Shown here in pieces: positions 37,101 through 46,930 of a DNA stretch of 64,000 bases; the first letter of the stretch is position 1, and every line of letters starts with the position of its first letter. The translations under genes were made by a program, and so were the position numbers. Source of the stretch: Siderastrea radians (lineage: Eukaryota > Cnidaria > Anthozoa > Scleractinia > Rhizangiidae); contig OZ024897.1 of NCBI GenBank assembly GCA_964017195.1, positions 36,595,036 to 36,659,035 of the forward strand, read 5' to 3'. The notes under the pieces are model-generated. The model was given only the letters and a program-made list of their open reading frames with translations, was not told the origin of the DNA and did not search any database.

Positions 37101-40100
37101 GCTGGGATGGATATGGTTGCAACTTGAAAACATCAGGCTGATGTTTTCAAGTTTTTCCTTTGTTTCGTGGAAAAATCGCCAGTAACTGACTATGGTTTGT
37201 TCTTCCTTTGAGAAAATCATATGATTTCCTTTTCTTGACGTTCTAGGAGTATTCTGTGTACGTGAAAAAAGCATTTAATTCAAATTTCCGCACATTTTCA
37301 CCCCAAAACGTAAAAATCCCCGTGACAGTGTCCCTTTAATACCACAAAAAAATAAAATTTACATCTTCAATCTGCCATCTAATTCTATTTTTGTCAGGTT
37401 ATCAGTACATGTGTATGTATGTACATACCAGGGAGTTCTTGCTGTTAGAACTGATGAGGAGGCGCAACAAAAGAAAAATATCCATGGGCCATCCCCGCCC
37501 CCAAAATAGAATAACCTGGATAACTACTTTGCCATAACATCACATAGATAATGTTGATAATCTTTAACTTGAGCCCCCCCAAAATACCTGCCACTTGATT
37601 CTCACTAACCAACATTTTTCTTGCCAAAAATAACAAACACATGAATTTCAAACCCCCAAAAATCCTTTTCACCTCCCTGGTGCTTTTTTCCCGGGTACCC
37701 CCATCCCCCCCCCCCCCAAGAGGTACACATAAAGTGGTTCACATACAGTATTTGGTAGTTCAAATAAATTTCACAAGCCACAGTTTGCGATTCAATTTTC
37801 AGGATGAAGATGATGATGGGACTGAAACTCAGCGTGTATCTGAAACCAAGAGGTGAGCAATCAGTTACTTGTGCACTGTATAATTTTATTTGTCACAACT
37901 ATTTGCTAATTGAAAACAGTGTAAAATGGGGATGACATGCCTGCTTACTTTCCACACACGTGTTTTACATTGTAGAGTTTTGCTGTTGTGAGTACTGTCT
38001 TTTAGTGAATGTGCCCTCTTTAGAACAAGTGTGCAAATATGGTACATGTAACCTCCCAAAGAGAACAAAAGTTAGAGAAGTGCGGGTTGGTTCTTTTGTA
38101 GAAACATTGTATGTTTCAGTCTATGTATCAATAAAATATGTCCTTGATGTTTATTCCAAGAGTCTGCTTAATACAGACACTCAGATACCCATGATGTGGT
38201 GTTAACCAGGTTCCCCTGTACCTGGATTTGTATGATGTTTTTATTGATATAGCCTCCAACGCAAACATTCTTTGGGCTTGTCACACTTTCCTCCTCCACT
38301 TAAACTTGAGATGGAAAGACACTCCATGAGAAAGCAACAGAGCTACACAACATACTAGAATTCAATTTGGTGACAACGACGTCAAATTTCATTTTACCAT
38401 AACCTGTAAATGGTCTGTGATTGGTGAACGTATCTTTCGGCTCTGTTCGGCAGATGTCTGTGGGGAAGGAATGGATTGCATGATGAGCACTAAGACCGTC
38501 TGCATTTGGAGGCTATTTATTATTTAGAAAAGAGTGTTTCAATGGAAAGTAGACCACTTGTAAAGTTCAGGACTCAAGTGACATATTTTCTATATCCTCA
38601 CTCTGGGATGTGGATGATATCCCGCTTTTACACTGTTGTTTGTTCAAAAAGACTCTTGTCTAATTTTAAGTATATAATAAAAAGAAAATTTCATGGTGGC
38701 TTGAAGAATAGCTTTTATTTTCTCGTGGTAAAAAACATTGTTTTACTCACTTGTTGCACTCATTCATATTTGTTTTTTTCACTCAACAATTACATTCATA
38801 TTGTTATGCTGCGTGTAATATCCTCTACAGCTGTAAATGTAATATACACTGGACAATTTTTGGGGGAAACTAGTAGTGCTGTGAAACTGTGTTTCCTTGA
38901 AACATGTAATGATAATTCATTCAATGTGTTTGACATTGTGAATTTTTTTCTAGAAAAAAGCAGAATACCAGTGACATTTGTGGGCTCAATGAAAATGGCT
39001 CAAGCAGTGTTTCACACCATTTAACCACTGAAAAAAGAAGAGAAGAATTAAACAGTGACTCAAAACTAAAATGTTGTAATACGGAATATGACCAGCAATC
39101 CAATGACTCTTGTAAAGCTTCGTCAGTGCTCCCTCGTGAAAGAATCAGTGCACGGATAAGAAGTCTAAAGTCTAAGAAGGTCGCTTACGAAGAACAAGAC
39201 TGGGTGGACCCAGACCAAATAAGACTGTCTGGAAAAAAAATACCTGTACAGTCGAATAAGAATCCTTCACAGGATGACAATGCTAACACTGGCACTCAGA
39301 AAAGAAAGCGGAGAAAGAAGCAAACTGTACAAAGTATGGAAGATTATGTCAATGAAGCACCACTGATTCAAGTTGGTAATTTAGTTGGTCTGCGGCAGTG
39401 TTGTTTGTGTGCTGTAATGTTTGTGGAAAAGGAACAGCTTATTAATCACATGAAGGCTGTGCATCATTTAGGTGAGTCAAACCACCGCTATAATGTGCAT
39501 TGGGGCGCAGTAGCTGTGTGTTAATTTTTTGGCTAACTAGACAAAAACCTGAGAGCTTGTGAACTAAGGTTGTGTTCTATTGGGATCAACCATTTCAACC
39601 AAAACCGAATTTGGTTGAAACAGTTAAGGTTCCCGAATAGAACACTTTTTCAACTGTTTTTGGTTGACACACGGTTGTGACTGGGCATAGTCATTTCCAG
39701 ACTTCCTCAACTTCTTCTGCCAAGTTTACAAAGATGGCGAAAAGCCGACTTGTTGCTTCGGTTGTCTCTCAAGAACTGTTAGAAGAATTGGTTCTGCTGC
39801 ATTGTGAATCAGTCCATGAATCAGAATATTTAGCAACATATTTGGGTCATGTTTGTGATTATAACAAGCGAGAAACCTTTCTCATATCAAGGTTCTGAAA
39901 ATCGTCGTTTAAAAGAGCGCCATAGTTGTTTGTTGACAATTTCATCGTGACAACAGGCACACTTGAGCAGTTTATGCACAAAAACGATGATGCAAAGCGT
40001 GAAAACTGATGCTTGCTAACAAGTCAGCGGATGCTACCCATCGTTTTCAACTGTTTCAACCAAGCTCTGAGCTGGTTGAAAAAGTTGATCAACCAAACCA

Positions 40101-43100
40101 ACCGAAAACGGTTTTCTCCCAATAGAACACGAAAAAACTCAACCAACCAGACCAACCAAAAACAGTTGATCCCAATAGAACACGGCCTAAGTTTTCGTTG
40201 TGCTGGGGGATGAGTGGAAAAATAGCATTTCACATTGTCTACGGTAAGGTGATGTGTGCGGGGCTGAGTCACGTAGCTTCTCACACATGACATGGTCATG
40301 AATTTTGAGTGTGTGTACAATTCGTTTTACAATTTTCCTTTTGAAGTAAGGTTGCAATTGAGGAAGTGAGGGATACGTTTTAACTGAGTACATGTAGGTT
40401 CAGGCCAGACATGAAAATACACATACACTGGGTCTGGCCCTCCGACTCAGATCTACAAGATTGGAGTGGCAATTGAAGGGGTGCATGGAAAAAAGCCCTA
40501 AATGACTTCTGATAAACTGCTAAATTCTCCTTCCAAATTCCCTTTTATTTGCTTGTGAAACAAGGAGAGTATTACACTACATCAAGAGTCACTTACACTG
40601 TAGGACCTTATTCCATGCACCCCTTCAATTATTTTGCATGAAATAATTAATAACGACAGTTTTAATACTGATCTTGTGGATGAAATTTCCTTCTACTCTT
40701 AATTGCAGATGACAAAATAAACACTAAAAGAGAGGCCACAGAAACTTCACAAAATGAAGACAAAATGACTGGTAGGTTAAGGTGGCTTGCCTTGATTTTG
40801 TATTTGACCGACTGATGCTTCACTGTCACAAATCAGTGTGACAAGAAAAACAAGAATAAATTAGATTTTTACGGCTTTCCTTTTCCCTACACCAGGGTAA
40901 CACGGAAAGCCGTAAATATCTAGAACAAAAATTCATTTTTCAAATCGGTACACTTAATCCTCACGGTATCAACGAACGCTTTTCATTCAACTAATTTATT
41001 CTTGTTTTTCACGTTGGCATGTTCCCACCAATAGCATAGCTCCACCACTCCCCACATAAACGAAGTGTAACCCACATTTCCTTGATTCGCTCTGACGAAG
41101 GGCTAACGCTCGAAACTTCAGCTTTCAATCTCTTTACGGTGGCCAATCTACCTTATTAACTCACTTGGTAAATCCAATAAGATATTAGTCTGTGCCAAAC
41201 CCTAAGCTACATGATGGCCATATTCTGGGAGTGCGTACTTGGTCTGCAAGTTCGACTTTACCACTGAACTCTGTCAACAAATGTTATGACTTTGTGTTTT
41301 AATGATTTCAAAGATACACTTAAATATACAAGAGTTATGTCAGTACACGAACACTTTTATAGCCAGTGTATTTGTTTCCTCCGTGGTGTCTGAGTTACCA
41401 GGATGTACTTGTCTGTATTGTTTCAGATGAGAAGCCCTTTAAATGTTCTCAGTGTGAATCCTCATTCAGGAAAAGCAGTGGCCTAAAACAGCACGTGACA
41501 AGACAGCATTCACAGAATACACCACAAAAGTCCAGCCAATCTTCAAGCAGGAGAGGAGCCAACTCTAATGACAGGCCCTATGCATGTCAGGTAATATTGT
41601 AGATAGTATTGTCAATGTATATTAGGTGATGATGTAGGTACATGTTTATAATTGTCAATGTGTTTCAGGTAACATTGTAGGTATACATGTAGAGTTGTCA
41701 GTGTACATGTTGTCAATGTCCTTGTATGTCAAGTAATATTGTAAGTAGTATTGTCAATGTATATCAGGTAATATTGTAGATAGTACATGTATTGTCAATG
41801 CGTGTCAGGTAATAATAAATATTGTAGATAGTATTGTCAATGTATATCAGGTAATATCGTAGGTCATATTGTCAATGTATATCAGGTAATATTGTAGATA
41901 TTATTGTCAATGTATATCAGGTATTATTAAAAACTGGACTAGGTATATTGAATTTCTAGCATTTTGATTGGCTGAACGGAACTAGGCTATCAGCTCATAT
42001 ACCTGCTGCGACCATATATGGTCAATGAACACTCAACAACAAAGTGAGCTGAAAGTTTTTTCCTCGAGAGCAACCCGGCGAGATCGAGAAAAACGGATCA
42101 GAAAAATCACTTGGCTGCGAATTTAAATAAAGCAGAAATTGCAACAGCGTCACTAAGACACAAATCAAAATTGTTTCATAGTGCTTGATTTCTTAAGACA
42201 ACAAGAAACTGTGCAGAAATAGAAATTTAAGCATTAAGCGTTGTGTTTACAATTTTCAAACGGTAGGTTTTATCAAGAAGGCTTTCCACTTCAAAATATC
42301 AAGACAAAACATGAAAGACAGTGAAATAAGAAAGAAGCATTTTAATGAAAACTATCACACATTCATGGCGAGTCGGTACGAAAATCATGAAGCAATCTAA
42401 ACAAGTACTAAACAAACTACCAAGAAGGAAGAAAGGCCAAATTTTTTCGGCTATAACACGCAAAATTGACACTGGTTTACCTGCACTTGTTGTAGCCCTG
42501 TGTTCCAACAGGTCCAAATGTTCAGATGGAAATTGGATGCCACATAAACAGAGTTGAATCGCTTTCCCAGTTGTTTGAGTGTTGTTTTTACCATTACGTC
42601 CACAACCTCTAAACCGAGAACAACTGCGTTCTGTGCTTTGCGTTTAACAAATTATGATGGTGAATTCTAATGTTCCTCGCTGCAGTAATCTTTCTTCTGA
42701 GCTGCTTAGAAATTACTTCTTCAAGTTCAAATTAGTTCTGTCTTCAGTTCGATCAAACACGCACATGATGGCTCCGGTTTACGAACGGATTACAAACTTG
42801 CTCCGTTTCAACTCCAGCAACTAATATGATGAAATCGTACAGCTTCAATCCGCTTTGAGCTATGATTACAACAATGTTTCAGGAAAAATAAAACACGTAC
42901 CATATTTCACAGCCAATAATTGGAAAATTTTCCAAAACGTGTGCCACTTCGTTCACTTTCGAGCAGTTTTCATTGATTCATTCAGCTTTCCAATGAAACG
43001 CTGCAACACTTCGCAAGGTTTTGGCGCCTTTTTCGTTCAGTCATGTGATCGATTCTTGCTCCCTTTTTCTCACTTTTGTCTCTTTTCTCATTTTTTGCCT

Positions 43101-46098
43101 TTCTTTCTTGATTTTTTTTTAAATAGTGGCTAACTTTTTAATAAAACAATTATTCTACTCGGGCTTGCTGGACATCAAATGATTATAACCAACTCGGCGC
43201 TACGCGCCTCGTTGCTTATCTATCATTTGATAACCAGCGCACCCTCGTAGAATAATTGTTAGCGGAGCCAGCGCGCTAGCGCGTCAGCGGAGCTCCATTG
43301 CTAAGGAAATTTGGTAATCTATCAAGCCAAAAAATTTTGGTAGTGACGTAGTAGTCACGTGACCGTCCGTTCGCACCACAGGCCTACCAATACACTTCCT
43401 ACACTGGATAGAATCCTGTGCTGAATCCCGTGTGTTTTCGGCGCGAAATCGCATGTTGACCCGCGTTGTAGCAAAACAAGCAAAGACAACAAAAGTCAAA
43501 AACAAATTTGTTAGTGGAAAAAAAAAGTTCAAAAGAACACTCAGCTGTCTTTTTGGTGGAAGGGGAAAAGTTCAATCTAGGCGAAAGAAATTCGGCGATA
43601 AAGTTCAGGCAAAAAGTTCAAATTTGCCTCGTCGGTTCTGTTCAAACTCGGTCGGCACACCGCTTGAGTTCGCAGCTTTTCGCAGCGGTTTCGACGCCAA
43701 ATATAGCAGAGCTAGTGCTTTTTGGTTTTTTCTGTCCACAACCATGGTTTTTACGGCGTTTCGAACACATTTTGCCAGGAAAAACACCAGTATTTTCATG
43801 CTGATAGGCAGCTTGTCACGAAGAAAGAAATAAGTATTAAAATTAACTTCGAAAACAATGTCAAACGCCCATAGCCTAGTGGACTAGTTACCGGCATCTC
43901 ACGCCGACGAGCCGGGTTCGACACTCAGCGGGAGCAAGAGTTTTTTTTCTTTTTTTTTTCTTTGTTTGTTTTTTTTTAATAAAACGACTTGGATGAGAGT
44001 ATTTTCACAAATTAATAACTGCCAGCAAAAACAAAACAAAAAACAAAAGCAAAAAACAGACAAAACAAAAAGGGGGGCTCCGCTTTTAGGCTTGGCTAAA
44101 TCTGTATATTAATTATTATGTAGAGAAGAGTGCTTTAGTGGGAAATAGACCACTCGTAAAGTTCATATGAAACTACTGTACATCCGGGACTCGAGTGGCG
44201 TATTTTCCATATCCTCACTGGTGAGGATATTGATGACGTCATTTCCCGCTTTTACACTGCTGTTTCTACAAAAATACTCTTGTCAATATAATAAAAAGAA
44301 AATTACACGGTGTCTTGAAGATAGGAATTTTATTTTCTCGTGGTAAAAAACAATATTTTACTCACTTGTTGCACTCGTTCGTAAAATAATGTTTTTACCA
44401 CTAGAAAATAAAATTCATATCTTCAAGCCACCGTGTAATATCCTCTATATATTGTAGGTAGTATTGTCAATGTATATCAAGTAATATTGTAGGTAGTATT
44501 TGTCAATGTAGGTATATCACTAAAGGTTGATTTCCACTGTTGCGTAAATTTTACGTGCTTATCTGTTGCGTAAATTTTACGTGCGTACGGTCGTGAATTT
44601 AACTGGCTTTACGTGCGTAAATAAAATTAGAGACGATGTATGAACGGCTTACGTAAAAAGTTGAAAACTTTCAACTTTTTATGTTTACGTAAGCCGTTCA
44701 TACATCGTCGCTAATTTTATTTACGCACGTAAAGCCAGTTAAATTCACGTCCATACGCACGTAAAATTTACGCAACAGTGGAAATTAACCTTAAGGGAAG
44801 CATTTTGAGACTGATCAGAAATCCTGGCTAAACGATCAAACATTTTTGTCCAACATTGTGTTTGTCATACAAAATTTTCGGTGGCTAAACGGGCAAACAA
44901 TGTTTGACCAAAAATGGAAAACCATTTAAATGCAAAGATAAGAGAAACAGCTAAACACGATGTTTGGACGGAAATGTTTGATCGTTTAGCCAGGGCTTGA
45001 GACTTGTCTCTGCTTGCATGTCGCGAACTTCAAGTTACTCCATCAAGTCAAGGTTGTATCATCATAACCTGTGAACAAGTTCCTTAATAAAGAAAAGGGC
45101 GGAAGAAAATTTAAGGCAAGTGAGCCAAGTGAGCCAATTGAGAACTGTGACAAGGACTTCTGTCGCTAAGTGATTTTACTTGCGCTGTATTTCCAAGGAG
45201 CTTGTTCACAGGCACCATACTTCCAAGGATGCCATACTAGGAGACAAAGAAATTCGGCTTTGCACAGAGTGTTGAAGAATGTAGCAAAAGATATAATAAG
45301 AATGATCATGATCATGGTGGCATTTTGTCTTCTATCAGTGGAATGGCTGCTCTTGAAGCTATAGCTGAGTTGTCACAGACTGCTTGATTTATGCCCTCTT
45401 CATTGGTTTTTTTGTTACTCAACATTTAGTCTTTCCAAAGTCCTTAATGTATGATTTTATCGTGAAGCTGTTTTTTGTAGGTTTGTGGAAAAGCATTCAA
45501 ACGGAAACACCATTTACAAGAGCACAGCTATATTCACTCAGACGAAAAGCCATACAAGTGCGATACTTGCAGCAAGACTTTCAATCAGAGAATATGCCTC
45601 ACAAAGCACCTTCCATGCCGAGAACATGAAAAACAACAAAGAAAACCTAGCTGCACAACCACAGGAAATACGTCAGTGTTGGAACAACATCAGAGTCAAG
45701 TGACAGACAAACTTACTGACAACAAAGCAGCAGCTGTTAGTTGTGCAGAAACCAGCACTGCATCCAGTGTCGCAAAAAGTGTCAGTTCAACATCCAGTCT
45801 CAACTCACATGCAGATCACTCTGAGAAACCACAACTCAGATCGCAGGTGAATGGAACTGATTGTGATGGTAAGATACAAACAAGAGACATTTCTAATGGA
45901 GACCATTCAGCCTTCTCCAGGCACACTACAAATGCCGTGGATTCTCAAGATAGCATGGCGGATGGTAACAAAATGGCTATCTCTTATTTGTCCCCAAACA
46001 CAGCAGCGACAGTGAATGGTCAACCTTGTCCTGTCAAGAAACCAGCGGGGGCATCAATAGATGAAACACAAAGGGGCATCCTTAAACAGCAAAATTGA
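32358..46098 (+). CDS. C2H2 zinc-finger protein gene (7-exon model, 509 aa)
   Basis: Probable DNA-binding nuclear protein. Proposed exons: 32358-32395, 34592-34670, 37803-37852, 38954-39471, 40709-40771, 41427-41590 and 45481-46098. Phases agree at every junction and the sum is 1530 nt. Four C2H2 fingers are visible: [20 protein letters not shown] (about 206-226), [20 protein letters not shown] (about 255-277), [20 protein letters not shown] (about 303-323, split by the exon 6/7 junction between Gln and Val), and [20 protein letters not shown] (about 331-351, last ligands irregular). A basic patch QKRKRRKKQ before finger 1 could be a nuclear signal. The C-terminal 150 residues are Ser/Thr/Asn-rich. 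Exons 4-7 are solid. Exons 1-3 rest on splice signals, phase and an acidic DEDDDGTE segment. Introns are heavily invaded by transposons. I do not recognise an orthologue. Confidence 0.72.
32396..32905. other. Intron 1 of the zinc-finger gene, first part; nothing recognised
   Basis: No repeat with clear ends and no alternative exon could be supported here. Confidence 0.3.
32908..33000. repeat. Fold-back MITE with about 40-bp arms
   Basis: ACTGGGAGAATATTGCC at 32910 pairs with GGAAAGTATTCTCCCAGT at 32982, and GGTCTTTCTGGTATGGACC pairs with the word around GGTCCGTACAAGAAAGACC. The spacer is only about 11 bp. It lies within intron 1 of the zinc-finger model. Confidence 0.65.
33001..34072. other. 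Intron 1 of the zinc-finger gene; nothing recognised
   Basis: Short open frames only; none resembles a known protein. A G-rich patch lies at 33585-33620. Confidence 0.3.
34073..34321. repeat. MITE-like element with 57-bp terminal inverted repeats
   Basis: ATTCTCGTCCCCAGAGCTG at 34073 and its partner CTGGGGACGAGAAT ending at about 34322 begin two arms of about 57 bp. The arms share TGGCGCTAGCCAAAAGGAT or its near complement. The 130-bp core contains a small hairpin around GGAAGTCTGTGATTCACGG. It ends about 270 bp before exon 2 of the zinc-finger gene. Confidence 0.65.
34729..34909. repeat. Near-perfect 180-bp palindrome made of SINE tail sequence
   Basis: The arms at 34729-34817 and 34821-34909 are reverse complements with few differences, centred on CGCAACTGCATAAGTTGCG. 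The right arm repeats in the sense direction the SINE tail found again at 36824-36866, so the left arm is an inverted copy of the tail. A transcript across it would form a long hairpin. Confidence 0.8.
34965..35036 (+). repeat. tRNA-derived SINE head
   Basis: A box A-like TAGCTCAATTAGTTAGAG and a box B-like GGTCAGGGTTGGAATCC stand at tRNA spacing. An anticodon-arm-like segment around GCACCGGTATCGCAG lies between them. The T stem and position 33 do not fit a working tRNA, so this is the promoter head of a SINE. A T-run follows at 35037. Confidence 0.65.
35070..36823 (+). mobile_element. DNA transposon with CAGGGTTCAAAATA ends, enclosing a Penelope-like fragment
   Basis: The terminal inverted repeats are CAGGGTTCAAAATA at 35070 and TATTTTGAACCCTG at 36823. 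Subterminal GCCGGC-rich hairpin words occur at 35085-35130, with a GCCGGCTAAA match near the other end (36749). The host SINE tail shows a duplication of roughly GCATAA/GTATAA, 5-6 bp. CAGGG ends recall hAT elements, but the duplication is short of the usual 8 bp, so I leave the superfamily open. No transposase is seen; the body instead carries a retroelement fragment. Confidence 0.7.
35825..36682 (+). pseudogene. Penelope-like element reverse transcriptase fragment
   Basis: Three frames joined by frameshifts carry [16 protein letters not shown] (the YIDD active-site motif), [67 protein letters not shown], and a tail with [10 protein letters not shown] and [18 protein letters not shown]. This order is typical of the reverse transcriptase C-terminal half and thumb of Penelope-like elements. 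The polymerase front and the GIY-YIG endonuclease are missing. It lies inside a DNA transposon that lacks its own transposase, either as a nested insertion or as captured DNA. Confidence 0.75.
36953..37335. mobile_element. Kolobok-like MITE with TTAA target duplication
   Basis: The ends are AGGGACACTGTCAC (36953) and GTGACAGTGTCCCT (37335), flanked by TTAA at 36949-36952 and 37336-37339. A 38-bp central hairpin (AACTTGAAAACATCAGGC and its partner) lies near 37120-37158. TTAA duplications occur in Kolobok and piggyBac elements. The 383-bp body has no coding capacity. It lies in intron 2 of the zinc-finger gene. Confidence 0.75.
37853..38515. other. Intron 3 of the zinc-finger gene, first part; nothing recognised
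   Basis: No repeat edge, RNA gene or further exon supported. Confidence 0.3.
38520..38835 (+). repeat. Dispersed repeat, copy 1 (second copy at about 44120-44450)
   Basis: The two copies share GAAAAGAGTG or GAGAAGAGTG at the start, GTAGACCACTTGTAAAGTTC or near matches, CCCGCTTTTACACTG, TTTTATTTTCTCGTGGTAAA, and TGTAATATCCTCTA at the end. They are roughly 80 percent alike by eye. There is no coding content. This copy ends about 120 bp before exon 4 of the zinc-finger gene. Confidence 0.65.
39568..40187 (+). mobile_element. Harbinger-like non-autonomous element, copy 2
   Basis: Same family as 27975-28593 and almost the same length (620 bp). The ends are GGTTGTGTTCTATTGGG and CCCAATAGAACACGGCC, with TAA at 39565-39567 and 40188-40190. 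The short ORF from 39734 again reads [18 protein letters not shown], differing at a few residues, and both copies then lose the frame. Many point differences between the copies argue against a very recent duplication. It lies in intron 4 of the zinc-finger gene. Confidence 0.78.
40475..40626. repeat. MITE with 23-bp inverted ends
   Basis: GAAGGGGTGCATGGAA at 40475 pairs with TTCCATGCACCCCTTC at 40626, and AATT flanks both ends. The core is about 110 bp without coding content. It lies in intron 4 of the zinc-finger gene, about 80 bp before exon 5. Confidence 0.65.
40820..41165 (+). repeat. Penelope-tail-like repeat with a hammerhead-like CTGACGA/GAAAC core
   Basis: It starts with inverted words (ACAAGAAAAACAAGAATAAA near 40840 and its complement near 40980). 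The stretch CTGACGAAGGGCTAACGCTC (41092-41111) is followed directly by GAAAC. From memory, similar sequence forms the tail of Penelope-like elements in anthozoans. The reading [12 protein letters not shown] may be only a by-product. It lies in intron 5 of the zinc-finger gene. Confidence 0.5.
41588..41926 (+). repeat. Minisatellite of about 35-bp units that starts on the exon 6 splice donor
   Basis: The unit is roughly CAGGTAATATTGTAGATAG followed by TATTGTCAATGTATAT. About eight to nine units, some with insertions, begin at the last three bases of exon 6 (CAG at 41588-41590). Each good unit therefore carries a copy of CAG/GTAATA, the donor of that exon. Confidence 0.85.
41927..44449. mobile_element. 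Composite 2.5-kb insertion splitting the minisatellite
   Basis: The minisatellite breaks off inside a unit at about 41926 and resumes inside a unit at 44450. The insert contains a relative of the 26410-26850 repeat (about 42440-42830). It also has an inverted word pair around AACAATTATTCTAC (43147) and GTAGAATAATTGTT (about 43259), a SINE head at 43866, and copy 2 of the 38520 repeat (44120-44450). The open frames at 43432-43833 are not recognised. More than one insertion event is likely. Confidence 0.55.
43866..43940 (+). repeat. tRNA-derived SINE head
   Basis: CCATAGCCTAGTGGACTAG resembles box A and GAGCCGGGTTCGACACTC resembles box B. A T-rich tract follows. The stems pair poorly, so a working tRNA gene is unlikely. 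Confidence 0.55.
44120..44450 (+). repeat. Dispersed repeat, copy 2 (see 38520-38835)
   Basis: Same order of shared words as in the copy at 38520. In addition it carries an inverted duplication of its last 90 bases (TTTTATTTTCTCGTGG and its complement), making a hairpin near 44310-44440. Confidence 0.65.
44450..44520 (+). repeat. Minisatellite, second block (two units)
   Basis: Two more copies of the 35-bp unit of 41588-41926, in the same orientation, on the far side of the 2.5-kb insertion. Confidence 0.8.
44524..44791. mobile_element. Almost perfect 268-bp fold-back MITE with TAA duplication
   Basis: The arms of about 130 bp run from AGGTTGATTTCCACTGTTG to the inverted end CAACAGTGGAAATTAACCT. 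They meet at a centre around AGTTGAAAACTTTCAACT. TAA stands at 44521-44523 and 44792-44794. The left arm has an extra copy of TTGCGTAAATTTTACGTGC. A transcript would fold into a nearly continuous hairpin. It lies in intron 6 of the zinc-finger gene. Confidence 0.8.
44823..44994. repeat. MITE with 24-bp inverted ends
   Basis: CCTGGCTAAACGATCAAACA at 44823 and the matching TGTTTGATCGTTTAGCCAGG at 44994. Internal repeats of GGCTAAACG-like words also occur. No target duplication was seen. Confidence 0.65.
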
Positions 46099-46691
46099 AA
46101 GTTCAGACAACTGGTATATTACAGTAAATCACATGTAGTCTGCAAGCAGGATCACCTAGTGAGTTATTACACCGTTAGGTTACTCCCACAAATAACTCAC
46201 AAAGAAAGTCTTCTGGCAGGCTATTTCACGTCATCATTCATGAAAAGGTATCTGTATTTGGTGGTACCGGTTTATTAATCATGTCACTCCTAAACTTCTC
46301 TAATAGAAAAAAAAAGGGAGCTCTGATATTTTGTTTTTATGGAATATTAAAAGAAACACAGGCCCACAAATGGTCCCTGGACAGCACAAGAATAAGTAAT
46401 ACCCAAATTGGACTGCAAGAATTGCATGGAGTTGAATCAATGACTATCAAAGGCTTGTATTACTTTACCTTTCAGAAAAATGAGAACTCTGAGCTTGAAT
46501 CCTCAAGTAACGAATGGTTTTTTTTTCTTTTTGTCTGCTGCTAATCATAATGACATTGAACCATAGAATACAGAAACCTACAAAGTGGTGAAGGCACTTG
46601 AGGTTTTAACCCCATTGAGGGGAACATGGTGATTGAACCGATGATTGAAATGATGATGGAAGGCAGGGAAAAATGTAACCATTGGTTGAGT

Positions 46692-46697
46692 AATAAA
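46692..46697 (+). terminator. Possible polyadenylation signal of the zinc-finger gene
   Basis: This is the first AATAAA I found on the plus strand after the stop codon at 46096-46098, about 600 bases downstream. A later one lies at about 48079. Confidence 0.35.
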
Positions 46698-46719
46698 CTT
46701 CAGAGTTTGCATGTTATGT

Positions 46720-46930
46720 AACCGTTTAAGCCCTAACTGGGATGAAAATGAAATTTCTCTTTACAATATCACTCCTTGTTCAAACATTCAAGTAGTGAGA
46801 ATAAAGAAAGTAATCACCAAGGATAAGATGTCTTGATATTTAGATAAATTCTCCTTACTAGTTCCATAAGAAATGTGTAGAGAACAGTAAGGAGAATATG
46901 CATTTTTATGTCAGGGCTTAAACGGTTAAA
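46720..46930. repeat. MITE with inverted ends ACCGTTTAAGCCC
   Basis: TAACCGTTTAAGCCCTAAC near 46721 is matched by the inverted CAGGGCTTAAACGGTTA ending near 46930. Subterminal GGAGAAT words are also inverted. There is no coding content. Confidence 0.6.

Noticed and set aside
43432..43833. 133-codon open frame and overlapping 98-codon frame
   Set aside because: They lie inside the composite insertion, are lysine/arginine-rich without motif, and overlap each other.
43866..43940. Possible working tRNA gene
   Set aside because: Boxes A and B are recognisable but the stems fail and a T-rich SINE-like tail follows.
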